The notes below the pieces were generated by a model. That model did not search any database. It was given only the letters and a program-made list of their open reading frames with translations, and was not told the origin of the DNA. A stretch of 64,000 bases of DNA from Guadua angustifolia (Eukaryota > Streptophyta > Magnoliopsida > Poales > Poaceae), in NCBI GenBank assembly GCA_036346375.1, contig CM070517.1, positions 16,037,161-16,101,160 on the forward strand, given 5' to 3'. Numbering within the stretch: the stretch's first letter is position 1; each line of letters starts with the position of its first letter. Below, piece after piece: positions 1 through 12,268 of the stretch. The position numbers were made by a program, and so were the translations under genes.

Positions 1-1968
1 TGCCGTCAACTTCTCGCCACACTGTTCCAAGAGGTTTAAGGCAAGTGCGTTGTGGTGGTTGTGGCTTAAGTGGCCATTATATTTTTGCAATATTACCGTT
101 ACCCATGTGCTACCTTAATATTGTCATGTTTGATTTTTCATGCGATATGATGAATGAGAATGGTTAAATGGTTATGCCATTATTTAAAACGAGTCTATAT
201 GTAAGTGTAACCTGTATATCTCTTATACGGTATCTAGTTGATTACTTGTGTGATGTATACTTACGGTATGGATGCATTTGTGTTTATAAGCACGTCTAGT
301 AGGTTAATTGTCTTTTGATGAAAATGTTAAGTAATCCGATGCAAGTGTATCGTTGGTTGAAATGATTTGTGTCGAAAGTTGAATGACGGGATACCTTGCG
401 ATTATGAAGAGCTATCGTTTGAGATATCATACTAGTATCACTAGTATGATAGGATAATGTGAATAATGAAGTAATGAGGTTTGATTAATAAGAATAGATG
501 ATTTGGCGATCATGAAAATGGATTATGACTTTAACGGGTGTAGTAATGATAATTGTGACCATGTAGATATGAGTATCGAGAATATGCAAATGAATGATGA
601 GAATATGAATATGAGAGTTGAGAATATGAATATGAATGTTGGGAATGCAGATATGAGTATTGAGAATATAGATATGAATGTGAGGAATGGCATTTGCATA
701 TGTGCATTCATGAATTGCATTGGGCCAGGGCGGTGAGAAAGTTATACGGAAGTATGACTAATCCGGAGTGCTCGGAGTTCCTATCCCGTAGTCCCATCCA
801 CTGGCGTGGATGGGAGCGGTGTTAAGCGTAGGACCCGCTACGGGGTAGCGGGCAAGTCCTGTTTCGGCAGGCCCCTTCCACAGGATGGTTGGGTTTGAGG
901 GCACGCATCGACGGGTGGTGCCCGGCAATACCGGTATGTGCTAAATGAGGAAATGAGACATGCAAGATGCATCATATGCATGAGAATTGTGAAATATGCA
1001 TGAGAATTGTGAAATGAAATGAGCATATGAACATGCAAGCATATTTGCATCTGCATTGCATTGACAAGGAGGAATTATGTTTAATGAGTTGATTGTGATG
1101 TATGGATATGAGATTCTTCTTTTGTATGTTTTGTGCACTTGAGTATGAAAGCATAAATGCATTCCCTTGCATTGTGTGTTGCAACTGATAAATGGGATTG
1201 ATGAGAATGGGAAGAACAGGTTGAGAATTGAGGCGTGGACTCATCCAGAAATGTTTATTGAGGCGGGGGTAAGATTTAGTTATGTTTTCGAGTTGGTTGT
1301 GGTAAGTGGAGTTAGTTATCGCTTTTTTTACTGGTTGAATTTCCATTTAGTAATGGCTATATCAAATTCTAGAGTAAAATTAATTCAATTGAATTCATTA
1401 CTTTTTATTAATGTTGCACTGTGCTGAGTCTTGGACTCACGCTTGTTTACTTCCTGTTTTAGGTGCCTTGAAGCTGACTCGCCGGGTTGGGAGTAGTACA
1501 CGTGCATGACTTCGGTCTCCAACAATCGATTTCATTGATTCATTTAAGTCTGATTGTAATTATTGTGGTTGTAATGTGTTGCCGTCGTGGTGGAGTTTAT
1601 TAAATTATGTTGGTTGTGCGATTGATTAACTAAGGACATGCTAGAATGATATCATAACTGCAAATGTTTTCTGTCTACTGAGTGGATGTCCTACTTTCTA
1701 GCGAGGTCATGCCGAAATTTTCTATATTTCGGTGACTTAGTTTTAAGCTGGTTTAGAGAGTCTTAAGGCCGATTTCAATCTTGTATTAGAGGTAAAAGGT
1801 TTAGTGACTCGTTCGTTGAGTATTTAGTTCAATGGAACTTCTTTGTCGAGTTTTTATCTCGTGGATCTTGTTAGGGACACTTTGGACAAGTTTGGTTCCG
1901 AGGTGTTGTAAGCGTCATTTAGGGTCTTTTGGTAGCATTCGCGGTGCGTTTGACGCCGGGGTGCTACA
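1..1968 (+). mobile_element. Partial long LTR-like sequence of a gypsy-type retrotransposon
   Basis: No protein gene is visible. The segment resembles the untranslated body of a long grass gypsy LTR: a G-rich middle (about 720-930), a pyrimidine-rich stretch near 1430-1520 and a terminus near 1968 that ends in CA (GGTGCTACA). No primer-binding site follows it, so it would be a 3' LTR or a solo LTR whose 5' end lies before the window. Bases 50-95 translate to a weak CGGCG-like motif, which is not enough to call gag. The family assignment is inference from overall composition. Confidence 0.4.
545..690 (+). repeat. 21-bp tandem repeat with an open reading frame
   Basis: About six diverged copies of a 21-bp unit, consensus near GATATGAGTATTGAGAATAT. 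Because the period is a multiple of three, an ORF (503-736) stays open and encodes a seven-residue repeat of the type MSIENMQ / MNDENMN / MRVENMN. No known domain is seen, and the most likely reading is a minisatellite inside an LTR. Confidence 0.7.
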
Positions 1969-1971
1969 ATA

Positions 1972-2632
1972 GCATTGAGCAACATACTATACAAGGGATA
2001 TGTGTCAAAAAATGGCTTTCGGCTGTAGATGCCAATCATACAAGGCATGTGTAATAAAATGGCTTTAGTCCTTAGGCAGCATATTATACACGGCATATTT
2101 TGTGTGAAAATATTTGCTTTAGGCTGTAGCCATACATATTATACAATAGATATTAGCATTAAGATTTTTTGGAATATTTGCTTTAGGCTGTAGCCATACA
2201 TATTATACAAGAGAAATTAGCATTAAGATTTTTGGCATTAGGATGTAACAATGTGCAGTTGAGCACCATATTATACAAGGCATTTATGAGTGAAAAAAAT
2301 GGCTTTAGGCTGTTTCAACGAGCACTGCATGACACAAGGCATATATGCATGAAAAAATGGCTTTAGGCTGTATCAATGAGCACCACATGATAAAAGGCAT
2401 GTATGCATGAAATATTAGCTTTAGGTTGTATCAATGAGCACACATTATAAAAGGCATATATGCATGAAAAATTAACTTTAGGTTGCATTAATGAGCACCA
2501 CATTATACAAGGCATGTATGCATGAAAAAATTAGCTTTAGGCTGTATCAATGAGCACCACATTATACAAGGCGTATATGCATGGAAAAATGGCTTTAGGC
2601 TCTATCCGCTATCAACGAGCACTACATTACAG
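1972..2632 (+). repeat. Tandem array of about 60-62 bp units
   Basis: About ten copies of a unit built from GGCTTTAGGCTGTATCAATG, GAGCACCACATTATACAAGG and CATATATGCATGAAAAA. The right-hand copies (2290-2610) are closest to each other and the left-hand ones are more diverged, as expected if the array grew from one side. Units abut with no unique spacers. Confidence 0.85.
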
Positions 2633-4165
2633 TGAAAATAAGCATAAGCAATAAAATGAAGGCCTTTAAGATTAATACTCAACTACATGCCTACTCGCAG
2701 AAACACAAAAAATTATAGCTTCAATACAGTAGCACAAAACAGGTTAAACAGCAACCTTTCAAGACTAGAGTTCAGTACTCGAAAATAAGAAGCCTACAGC
2801 TCAATATTTATTATCTTTCGCAACTACATTGCTAGTGTTAGTTAATCATAAACCAATCAATATAAGAAGAGTTGTGAACTAAACACGCTAATTAACAGGT
2901 AAATTACTACTCTCATTCTCCTACAATTCCCACAGAAGATTGTTGATTCAGAAGTCGAAATCACAACGACAACAATAAATTATTCACTGTATCGGGTATA
3001 ACCTTCTACGGCAGGAATGTAGTCTACAAAGCATACATCCACATCTTCCATCGCCAAGGAAAAACACTTGTATAGACAATAGAAGGAACTGAGGAAACTA
3101 ACCCTGTATAGGCAATCCAAGATGAGCAAATCCAGTTGCCCCCTCCAGACTTTGAAATTGCTGAAAGGTAAGTGTATGTAGATACAGCAATGAGGTTCCT
3201 AAGTGACGACAAAGCAAGATAGTACAAGAAATGAATCTCCAAGATCTGCAGCTATTCTCGAATTTTTTTTAGAGTTTTGGTTTTCTGGAGCTGATATCAT
3301 GAGGAATTGTATCTGCTGGAGATGACCAGCTTGTGAACTGTCATGTGTCTTTACTTTATTTGAAAAGCAGGATTGTTTAGCTTTTTCTCCAAAGAAAAAT
3401 TTACATGTTAGTTTACCATTGGACTTGGAGACTTGAAAAATGAAGTTGTTTATGACCATATGACTCTTTTGCAGGGGCACGAGAATGGTTGTAACTCTCA
3501 AAGCCTCAAGTGTTGTTTGATCGAGGAAGAATCTTTTTGTGAAGTCTAGAAGCAAATGCAAATATGCAATATGTTCTGTTGGCTGCCAATTCTTCTAGTT
3601 TGTTTGGCAGCATGTGTAATGTTTTGTAATCATGACAGTTATGCCACTGTGTACTATTCTTTTGGACATCCAGACCAATATGTTGGATCTGTTGGTAGCC
3701 AATTAACTAGAGCTAGCTAGATTGATTAGTGCACCTTCGCTACTTAATGGAATCTTTTGTAATCATGACAATTCTATATAATTACTTGATGTTACCTTAT
3801 GGAGTACATGTTTTCATCTGTTGAAAGTATTAGCACTTATTTTGTTAGTTTTTTTATGTACAAGTCGCCTGGTTTTACCTACTTTGTACTGTCATTTGAA
3901 TTAGAACTTGATGTGTATAAATTGTTGAATGGCCACACTACTATTTCTTGATGAACAAGGGTGTGTATCTGATTATGGCCACACTGCTATTATGTTTTTA
4001 TCTTGGCTATGCATGGAGCAATACCCCTTCTATGTTTTGTAACTTTTTATTTGTGTATCGTTTAAATTGAATGTGTTTTTTCAATTTTGTTGGATTGCCC
4101 GATAAAATGACTTATTAGATTGCGATAATTTTGTTGCATATTGCACTCATACGGTTGGTTAATCA
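2633..4165. other. AT-rich stretch without a confident gene
   Basis: No ORF with a recognisable domain. At 2960-3260 the minus strand has short open segments next to plausible splice signals, and one ends in a stop near 2983 after the residues DYIPAVEGYTRYSE. This could be the 3' end of a lost or unrecognised gene. Bases 3300-4165 look like intergenic or untranslated sequence. Confidence 0.4.
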
Positions 4166-4167
4166 GT

Positions 4168-4394
4168 ACTATATATGTGCTTTTGTGATATCTGTTTTCG
4201 CACATTATCCGATAAAAAATATTCGATAATGTTTCGATTCCGCTCTGTATTTGACTCGAATCCGCAACCGATATTATCCGTGCCGTATTCGTATCCGGCA
4301 CTATCCGAATCCAATTCCGAATCCGATAAAAAAATATGGTTTAGGATACAAAAAGAGCGATATCAGTCCGAATCCGATCCGATTGCACCCCTAC
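4168..4394 (+). mobile_element. hAT-like terminal fragment rich in TCCGAT motifs
   Basis: The segment carries many short motifs of the type TCCGAATCC, ATCCGATAA and CCGATATTATCC, and ends in GATTGCACCCCTA, the mirror image of a TAGGGGTGCAATC terminal inverted repeat. Clustered subterminal motifs plus a short TAGGG-type terminus are typical of plant hAT elements. The opposite terminus was not found, so this is treated as a truncated end. Confidence 0.45.
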
Positions 4395-5852
4395 CTCTAT
4401 CAACGAATGGGTATTTGAAGATTTTGTCTCCACTAAATAGGATAGGGACGGAAATGTCTTCCTTGTTCTGTTTCCGTAGTACCACAATTTCCGAATCACC
4501 ACGTAGAATAGCCTATTCTCCTCTGTCAGAATAAGCAATTTCTTCCCTAGAGCCGTATTTGAGAGTTTTCTACCTTATATGGTTTAGAAATTACTATCTT
4601 AATTTTCTCTATCTTAACTGAATTCGATTTCTCATAAATCGATCCAATTTCTAAAATGATTCACGAAATAGCTGCACCTACACTATAGACAAAGCACCTT
4701 GAATGCATGTACTGAACAAATTTGCTTAAGGAAACCTGGTATGTAGGGCTGGCTATAGAGATATTATCAAGCATCTTGTAAAATTGATATAATTCAACGT
4801 AAAATCATTTTATTTTTCATTTAAGTGGTTATTTCAAATTCAAGCTAACGAGGTCACAATCCAGCTGAGTCTCATTAATATTTTTTCACTTAAAATGAGC
4901 TCATTTCAAATTTAAACTCATTCATTAACTACTATAATCGAACTAATTTTGATTTGAGCTCTAACGAGTATTTTTTTACTGCCAGCACTACTCGTATGTG
5001 GCGTGATACAGAATCTATTACAGGTTTCATTCTAATGGCGACTTGCGGTACAGGACACAGAGCTGGACAAACGTGTAGTTCTAGATATTACATGTTCTTG
5101 ATGCCGTTCAAGAAGAACACACCACCAAAATTTAGTTGAGATCAGACTATGTAATCACAAAATTGAAATTAATGATATGCAAATCTGGTTCTGAGGGGCC
5201 AGCTTACCAGAAGGTGTAGTCTGTACTAATTGGCATGCACAGAGATTACGGGATTTTACATATATTAAGTTTTGTACTAATTACCTTAGTGTTAAAATCA
5301 TGAAATTTATACAATCTGTGTGGGCTTATTCTAGGAGAGTTACAAGTTGGCATCCCTCGGTGGCTCAGCGCATGAATGAATAAAAAGCAAAGCCGGCGAA
5401 ACCCGACACACAATTCACGAACTTCTGTGAAGATGCAGGCTATAGCCGGCCTGTCACCTTGTTGATTCCGGGCTGTAATCAACTCCTGGCAATCTGATTC
5501 CAGGATCACAATAGAAACACCACACCTTCACATGACAGGCGATCTATGGGATCCTTACACTACGAAAATTTACATTAATGTAGTACAAAACATACTAAAA
5601 ATTAGCACCTCCAACCATTAAACTTTGAGTACCTCTAAAAACCCCAGCGCTGTGCCTCTCAACAACACTAGTACCGGCATGCTGATCTGAGACGTTCACT
5701 GCACCATTAAGAGCAACAGAGCTCAGTGGAAAGGAGGATATATGTACATCCCATTGTGAATGCAACCTACATCTACACTATTCAATGTGCATTGAGATTT
5801 GTGTGTTGAAGTACTCTTTTCCGGAAAAAATCCCGTAGAGGAGGTATGCAAC
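4395..5852. other. Intergenic sequence, partly a duplicated NLR flank
   Basis: No coding region is recognised. The central part (4690-5240) is similar to 13925-14350 and is described separately. The remainder is AT-rich and shows no clear structure. Confidence 0.4.
4690..5240. repeat. Duplicated 3'-flank segment, copy 1
   Basis: Blocks shared in order with 13925-14350: the phrase around CAAAGCACCTTGAATGCA (4696 here, about 13938 there), a block around GACACAGAGCTGGACAAACG, and a block around AATTTAGTTGAGATCAGACT continuing to GATATGCAAATCTGGTTCTG. Copy 1 lies about 1.7 kb beyond the 3' end of the CNL gene and copy 2 about 1 kb beyond the 3' end of the LRR pseudogene. The flank was therefore duplicated together with the receptor. 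Confidence 0.6.
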
Positions 5853-6054
5853 GTTAACTCTGTGCATCCCCACTCCGATGGATGTCACGTGTTCATCTTG
5901 CCAATCCTAACCATTCATTTAATTTCTCACTCCTCCTATTAATAACACCCTTAATTTCTCATTCCTCCAATTAATAACACTGTTGGTGGGGTGAGATTGA
6001 CATTTAACTAGATGGCCATGTGATATTCATCGGAGTGGGGATGCACATGATTAA
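5853..6054. mobile_element. MITE with about 27-bp terminal inverted repeats
   Basis: The left end (5862-5889) contains GTGCATCCCCACTCCGATG and the right end (6020-6046) its inverse, CATCGGAGTGGGGATGCAC. The symmetry continues outward to a TTAA on each side (5853-5857 and 6050-6053 approximately). The interior is AT-rich and includes a direct repeat around TTAATTTCTCACTCCTCC (5920-5970). No coding capacity. The superfamily is not assigned; TTAA or TA could be the target duplication. Confidence 0.75.
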
Positions 6055-6914
6055 ATTTCCATCCTCCACTCATTTCAAATTTTAAATTGCATTGAATGGT
6101 ATAGATATGAGTTATCGATACAATGGGATGTACAAAATCCTTCTCCAGAGCTCAGCCTAACTATAAAGCATAGCAACGCAGAAACAACAGCCAACCGTTG
6201 GATACTTGGATGTGCATCCGATGGACAAAAAACGTGACCGAAACATAAGAAATTATCAGTCACTTGAACAATGGACGGTCCCATTCCGTACCATTGATTA
6301 GATGCCTTTGCATGTACGCAACAAAAGCGACAAAAGATTACGGATTGGAATAAAATGTCATGCATCTGCAGTCCATTGGGTCCATAAGCTCCAAATTTCG
6401 ATTGTTAAATTGCTTCCAAACTCAGCTCTAAACATGAACGTTGAAGTTATCGACAGGAATTAACAAGAACAGACAAATCAGCTAGCCTTTCCCACAGAAG
6501 AAGAATTAATACCTACGATCCTAAAAGTAGTGCATATCAACTGTTACTAGGACTAATCATATCCATTGTCTCCGTGCTGATTGTCCACTTTAAAACTGAG
6601 ATAATGGAGAGAGTGGAACATCGTACATGAAGAGAATTGCAAAAATCAAAAGAAGGCATAGTTTTTTTTTTCCGATACAGGAGCTGGAGGAGGATAATTA
6701 AGTGATTTTGGCATTGTTTGGGACAATGGCAGAGCTAGAAAATTTTTGTTTGTTTGCATATTTCACATGTACAACTCTATAATCTTATATAATGATTTCA
6801 TAAAATCGTAAATCCAACATATATATTTGAAATTTACTAAAAGTACAATACAAATAGTTCTAATGTGTTCAAAAGCTTAAACCACTAAAATTAAAACCAA
6901 CTTAATCAATAAAT
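6055..6914. other. Downstream region of the CNL gene, no gene seen
   Basis: No ORF with a recognisable domain. Bases 6725-6890 are a diverged copy of the dispersed sequence that forms the direct duplication at 12269-13340, sharing the blocks GAGCTAGAAAA, CACATGTACAACTCTATAAT and AAGTACAATACAAATAGTT. The CNL gene is thus bracketed by copies of this sequence in the same orientation. Confidence 0.5.
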
Positions 6915-9900
6915 TTAGTATATTGAAGAAGTGATCCCATAGAACTTTTTTAAATTTTTGGAAGGTGCTGGAGCATATGTAGCACCCCTAGTACAGCCTC
7001 TGGTTTGGGAGACCTGTCCCGGCCAGGACGTACTTTCTTCCCGCGAGCTTGCAGTGCCCCCCTCTCCTTGATTCGAAAGTTTGCCATCCTTCACCATCCT
7101 ATGTTCCCATGATCTCCTGATTTGGATTGTGGGGCGGTTGGGGAGGAGAATGGCTGCGTTCTTGACAGAAGCCTCGGCAGCCTCCACATCGCCCTTGGTA
7201 GCACCATCACAATCGATCAAGACTTGAAGGTCTCTGAGACTGGAAAGATGATTTATGCCGGTGTCAACACCTCCATACTTGGACACTATATCCCTTGCCT
7301 CAAACGTCAGACGAAGCCGTTGGATCTGCGGCATAGCACCCGGCTCAAACACCACACCTGTCCCGCCATTAATACACTGGAAGAAAAACTCTTTCAGATG
7401 TCGAAATCCCTGGTTGCCGATGCTGAGCCTTTCTTTGGGGGTATCAAATAGCATTATACCGAGATAGAGCAGTTTTGGTAAGGCACCGAAGACACAGAGA
7501 TCTTCTTCGTTCACCTTTCTAACATCGATCCATAGTTCCATGAGATTGACAAGAGCAGCAAAGCCCTTTGGAACCCGACAGACCACACTGAGTATGCGAA
7601 GATTTTGGAGATGAGGAAACTTCCAGCTTGATCCCATCAGTGAATCTATGATGTGTTCTTCACAACGAATGGCTAGATATTGGAGGTTGTGCCTACCCAA
7701 CTCAGCGAGGGATGACGCAAAAATGTCGTTACACTTGCCGATATCATTGCAATTCTCCGCAAGCTCATCATAACCAATCTCAAGCCTCCTCAATTTGGTC
7801 AACTTACCAAGCTGTTCCACAAAAGTTACAGGGTTGTCACAAGAGCATACATCTGATATCTCCTCTAAGCTTTCCATACCTCCGATTTCAGCTGGCAACA
7901 TGACAGGGCTCTCGACATGCAGACGCACCAATTTTTTCAATCGGACTATGCTTAGTGGTAGTTCCCTTATCTTGTAACAACCTCTTAGATCCAGAGTCTC
8001 TAAGTACTGCAACATCCCAATATGTTCTGGAAGTTTACTAATTTTTGCATTACCAAATCTCAAATACTTTAACTGATATAGACTTCCAATGCCTCTAATA
8101 TGATGATCTTCTAGCCATTCGCAATCTTCAAAATCCAATACCCGCAGTGTATGAGATCCTAATAGATGAAGTACCTTCTGAGTGGATCCGAAGGCGCTCA
8201 GTGACCGAACATGCAAGCTTGCTTGGATTACTCCTTGTTCTTTTGGATAATTGCACTGCGATGAGAGTCGACGGATCTTTTCTGGCAATGAACTGCACTT
8301 CTGTCTATCTAATAAAGTAACAAAATTCTCTTCAATTGCTATTGATTTCAAAAGTTCGAGCACCATATCATGGACGATACAAGCATCAGCCGTGCCGTCG
8401 AACCTGATATCAACTGGTTGGATCATACTCACATTAACAAGCTCATTAAAGTAGCCCTCTGCTCTGTTCTCCAAACTTTGGCCCCACTGTTCGGTGATAA
8501 ACCCTTCAGCTATCCACCTCCATACCAGTTGTCTCCTATTTATCTTATAATCCTCTGGATATATGCTTAAATACAATAAACATGTCTTTAAATGATAAGG
8601 AAGATCACAATAGCTAAGAAATAATATCTTTCTCAGCGCTTGTAGGTTGCAATCATTTACAACCGTGGCTTCAATAGAGTCTAACACAATCTCCCATTCC
8701 TTCCTGTTTGATTTGGTAGCTAGCAAACTAGCTATAGTAATTATGGCTAATGGCAATCCACCACATTTTCTTAAAATTCTCTTCGGGACTTCTCCCAATT
8801 GAGTAGGGCAAAAACTGTCGGACTGAAAAAGTCTTCTACAAAATAACCTTTGAGAATCGTCATCTCGGAGAGGTGCCATTTCGTGCATATATTTACCAAA
8901 GTGGAAGCAACATGATTTAGCTACATCAATTTTGCGCGTTGTTGTAATTACTCTGCAACAGTTATTATTTTCTGGGAGCGCTGACATAAAAAATTCCCAA
9001 TCTTGTGTCTTCCAAACATCATCAACAACAATCAAGTACCTACATATGATTTTGTGCCTTAGTAACCTCAATTTCCATAATATTTGTTAGGAGCTACACT
9101 GCTACATTCATATGTTGCAAAATAACTAGTTAGCAGAAAGATTGTTTAGTAGTCCAATTCATATGATATATGTGAACGAGTTTGTATCGATCGTTCTGTG
9201 GATTGTCCTAGTTGTGACTACACCCTTTTTCAATTCAATAATCAACATATCATTTTTGAGAGTATGCTCAGAAATAACATATTAGAAACAACATAATGCG
9301 AAAGTACCAGTAAAAAGCAGGAACCAATCCAATATTAGCTAGTATTGCACTTTCGTCCATGCCTCACCTGAAACGTTAACCTGGTTGGTATCTATACACC
9401 CCGAATGTTTTAAGCTACACCTAAGACAATAAATATTAATGTGGACTAATCCCAACATTTCCATCCCGAACATGAGTCAAATTAGGCCTAGGTGTTACCA
9501 GGGTTTCAAATTTCGCCAGCGAAATTTGGTCCTTTCGGTGGGTCCCGGAATACAATTATATCCCAGTTACATTTCCGTCGGTTCAGTTGAATTTTGTCAA
9601 AAAAATCAAATTTTTGGACAACCACTTCGTCCCAAAATTACACGAAAATTTCCTAAATGACGGAATGTTGGTGATTTTGGTGGGTGCTGATTTTTTTGAA
9701 AATGAAATTCAAAACCTTAGGTGTTACAGCTAGCAACATCCATTGTATATTTTAGGAAAAAGCATATCTGTAATCTCTTGACTCCTCATTTTGGCTATTT
9801 TTCGTCCATTATTTACAAAATCGGGTAGAACATATCCCCCAAGTGTCCAAACTTGAGCACATCACATCCAAAAGGCCGATTTTGCGAGTGATTTAGATGA

Positions 9901-12039
9901 TATATCATCCTCGCTAACATGGCTTAACCACTCAGCCAAAAAAGAATTTAGGGTGCAGCTTCATCCTACTTCTCTCGTCTACCTTTTCTTCCTTGTAGTA
10001 TCACTCTTCCTCACCTGCTTCATCCTCCTCGCATCACTACCGCTGATTACTGTACTAGTCTTTGCATAGGCCTAAGTAGGGATGAAAACGGATCGCATAA
10101 TTTTCGGACATGGATTATGTCGGATCGAATATTTATCGGATAGTATTGGGTACGGATTCGATAGCTCACTATTCGCTGGATATGGATTCAAATAATCTAG
10201 ATATTGATGGGCCAGATATCCGGATATACACGTGGGCTAGGCTAAGACTACTCTTTTGGCCCAAAAAGGTTTGTGAATTTCAAAACTATTTTTTAATTTA
10301 ATTAATCCACAAGTCAATTTTCAATTATATTAAAATTGGCAAACTAGCTCCAAAAATTACAACATTTTTTAGAAAAGTTCCTAACACAATCTATCATTTA
10401 AATAAATTATTTTTACAATTTTTTCCAACTTTAAATTTTCTCAAAAATTCAAACACTATTGTCCTTAATAGGAAAATATTTTAAATAAGTAGCTAAAAAT
10501 GCAAAAAAAACTCATAAATACAAATTTTATTATGTTAAACATAGTTCAACAAAGAATACAAATCTTGGGTCATTACATGTTCTTCATTATTGTTAGAATC
10601 AAATAAACTTGTTTTATTTATTTTTTCATTTTGTGTGTACAATACAAGGGGTTGTTATGTTTCAATAAATATCTGTAACTGTATCTGTTTCAATCCGTAT
10701 TCACTCTGTATCTGTATTCGATATTATTCGTATTCGTATTTGCATCCGAATTATCGATATCCGTATCCATATCTAAAAATAAATATGATAAAACTATTAT
10801 CCAATCTGTTTTCATCCCCACGCCTGAGCGGCCTGCACGAGCTAGAGCTGCACAGCCCAACTCAAGAGTTGCATGCATGCACCCGATGGAACCAGTACAT
10901 GAGTGCATGCAGTACTAGCTGGATAGTAGCTAGAAACGAGTCTATTATTAATTTTTAATATTTTGTTTCCACAATTGCAACGAGGAAAGTGGAAAATTTT
11001 GGGTTGCAATTCATCGATTTTTCCCAACTAAAAAATATGTTTAAGAATCTAGTCGTGCAACCAACTAAACCAGATTGAGAACAACTTGTACCAATCATCT
11101 TATGCTTTTACCAAGTGTTTATTTGATTCGGTCTAGCCTGGGTGTATAGTAAGCTTTCCGTAATTATGTTGTTTTTCCTCGTCTGATTGAGTTTAGGTAC
11201 TAATGCTACTTTCTTGCATGGAAGGGGAAAATGAAGACCACGTACCTCTTTCCTTTCAGTACTTGTTGGAGCTTTTGAATTAGTTGTTCCTCTACCAACA
11301 GTTGTGACTTGCAATGCTCATCTTGATCGATTTGAAAGAGCACGTCCTTCAAAAGCTTGGTGAGATTGAAAATGCGTGACACTGAAACTGAAGCTCGACA
11401 CTGGAAGAGCCTTTCAATCTTGCGATATACCTCCATGGCGAGAGTCGTCTTGCCTACACCCCCACATCCAACAATGGACACCACTTTTAACTCCATCTTA
11501 TCATCCATCAACCAACCGGCGATTTGATCTCTTGGGCCATCAATCGCCACTAAACTCCTGGCCTCTTTGAAGAGTGTAGGCAGACGAGGGTCTATTTCAA
11601 CAGTACCTGGCGTAGGGATGCAGCTGTCAAGTTTATACCTGCCACGTCGCTCACTCTCCTCCATGACTTGGGCCTTGAGCGCTTGGATCTGACTGGTAAG
11701 CTGATGTCGCGCCCGCAGCGTCTTGAGCCGACGTACGGCCTTCCGCAGGAACCCTACCTTGGCGTCGCCATTACCAAGGCGGTGCATGAAGAGGTCGATG
11801 CAGTCCTCGATGTCGTAGCTCATCTCGCGCACCTTGTCCCTCCATTCCCTCGTTTGGGCATCGAGCTCCTCCGAGCCGGCGAGCCCCAGCAACAGAGCGC
11901 TCATGCTGCTGAGCTCGCACTTGAGGAACTCGACCTCCTTGCGAACTCCCTTGAGTAGCTTGTACTCGTCGCCGAGCAAGCAAGAGATCTTACCGACGAG
12001 GGAGATCATCACCCCCGCTCCAGAGCTCACACCCGCCAT
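6915..12039 (-). CDS. CC-NB-ARC-LRR disease resistance protein (CNL), two exons
   Basis: Intracellular immune receptor. Exon 1 is 12039-11246 and exon 2 is 9039-6915. The donor AAGAG|GTACGT and acceptor ATGTAG|GTACTTG restore Arg-Tyr-Leu-Ile across the junction, and 794 + 2125 nt gives exactly 973 codons (972 residues). Exon 1 encodes an Rx_N-type coiled coil with an EDVID-like motif (DIEDCIDLF, about residue 77) and the P-loop GCGGVGKTT (about residue 191). Exon 2 opens with kinase-2 (YLIVVDDVW), then RNBS-B (RVITTTR), GLPL (CGGLPLAI), RNBS-D (CLLYLSIYPEDY), an MHD-type VHDM and about ten leucine-rich repeats, ending in a short polar tail. No frameshift or stop is seen, so it could be functional. 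The intron holds two transposons. Closest known types are the grass RPM1/Pik/RGA-like CNLs; the specificity cannot be read from sequence. Confidence 0.9.
9489..9727. mobile_element. Small Mutator-like MITE in the CNL intron
   Basis: A perfect 10-bp direct repeat TAGGTGTTAC (9489-9498 and 9718-9727) flanks a 219-bp insert. The insert starts CAGGGTTTCAAATTTC and ends GAAATTCAAAACCT, an imperfect terminal inverted repeat. A 9-10 bp target duplication points to Mutator-like elements. Its ends resemble those of the larger element at 48192-49636. Confidence 0.75.
10077..10820. mobile_element. Non-autonomous Ac/Ds-like hAT element in the CNL intron
   Basis: The left end TAGGGATGAAAACGGAT (10077-10093) and right end ATCTGTTTTCATCCCCA (10804-10820) form a near-perfect terminal inverted repeat of the Ac/Ds type. 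Flanks GGCCTAAG and CGCCTGAG match at 6 of 8 bases, fitting a decayed 8-bp target duplication. Subterminal GGATAT/ATCCGTATCC motifs are plentiful and no transposase is encoded. The element lies inside the intron separating the P-loop exon from the kinase-2 exon. Confidence 0.9.
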
Positions 12040-12094
12040 CTCTCCGTCCCACTTAATTTTAGTTCAATGTTCCCTCTTAATTTTAGTTCAAATG

Positions 12095-12120
12095 GATGCG
12101 TACATATATATATACATGGT
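12095..12120 (-). promoter_or_regulatory. Candidate TATA region of the CNL gene
   Basis: The minus strand carries an alternating TA run (GTATATATATATATG) about 60-80 bases upstream of the CNL start codon, at a plausible core-promoter position. A duplicated TTAATTTTAGTTCAA lies between it and the ATG (12054-12092). No transcription start can be assigned from sequence. Confidence 0.35.
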
Positions 12121-12268
12121 GCCTCGCACATGGGACCGCAGTACTGACGGTTCCCTTCTTCCTGCAGTGAGCTGATATGACCTCGTCATCGAAAACGAAA
12201 CTCACTTTGGCATTTCCAAAGCGATGGAGATGCCTGCGGCGAGGAATTTGGGAACTAACCGTACGTCC

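Noticed and set aside
1972..2632. CRISPR-like array
   Set aside because: Units abut and vary gradually with no unique spacers, and the genome is a plant nuclear one. This is a tandem satellite.
3024..3561. Membrane-protein or transporter gene on the minus strand
   Set aside because: Short overlapping ORFs without a recognisable motif; kept only as an unidentified possible 3' gene remnant.
6915..12039. Two separate pseudogene halves of a resistance gene
   Set aside because: Consensus splice sites join the ORFs in frame through the P-loop to kinase-2 sequence with an exact codon count, so a split intact gene is the better reading.
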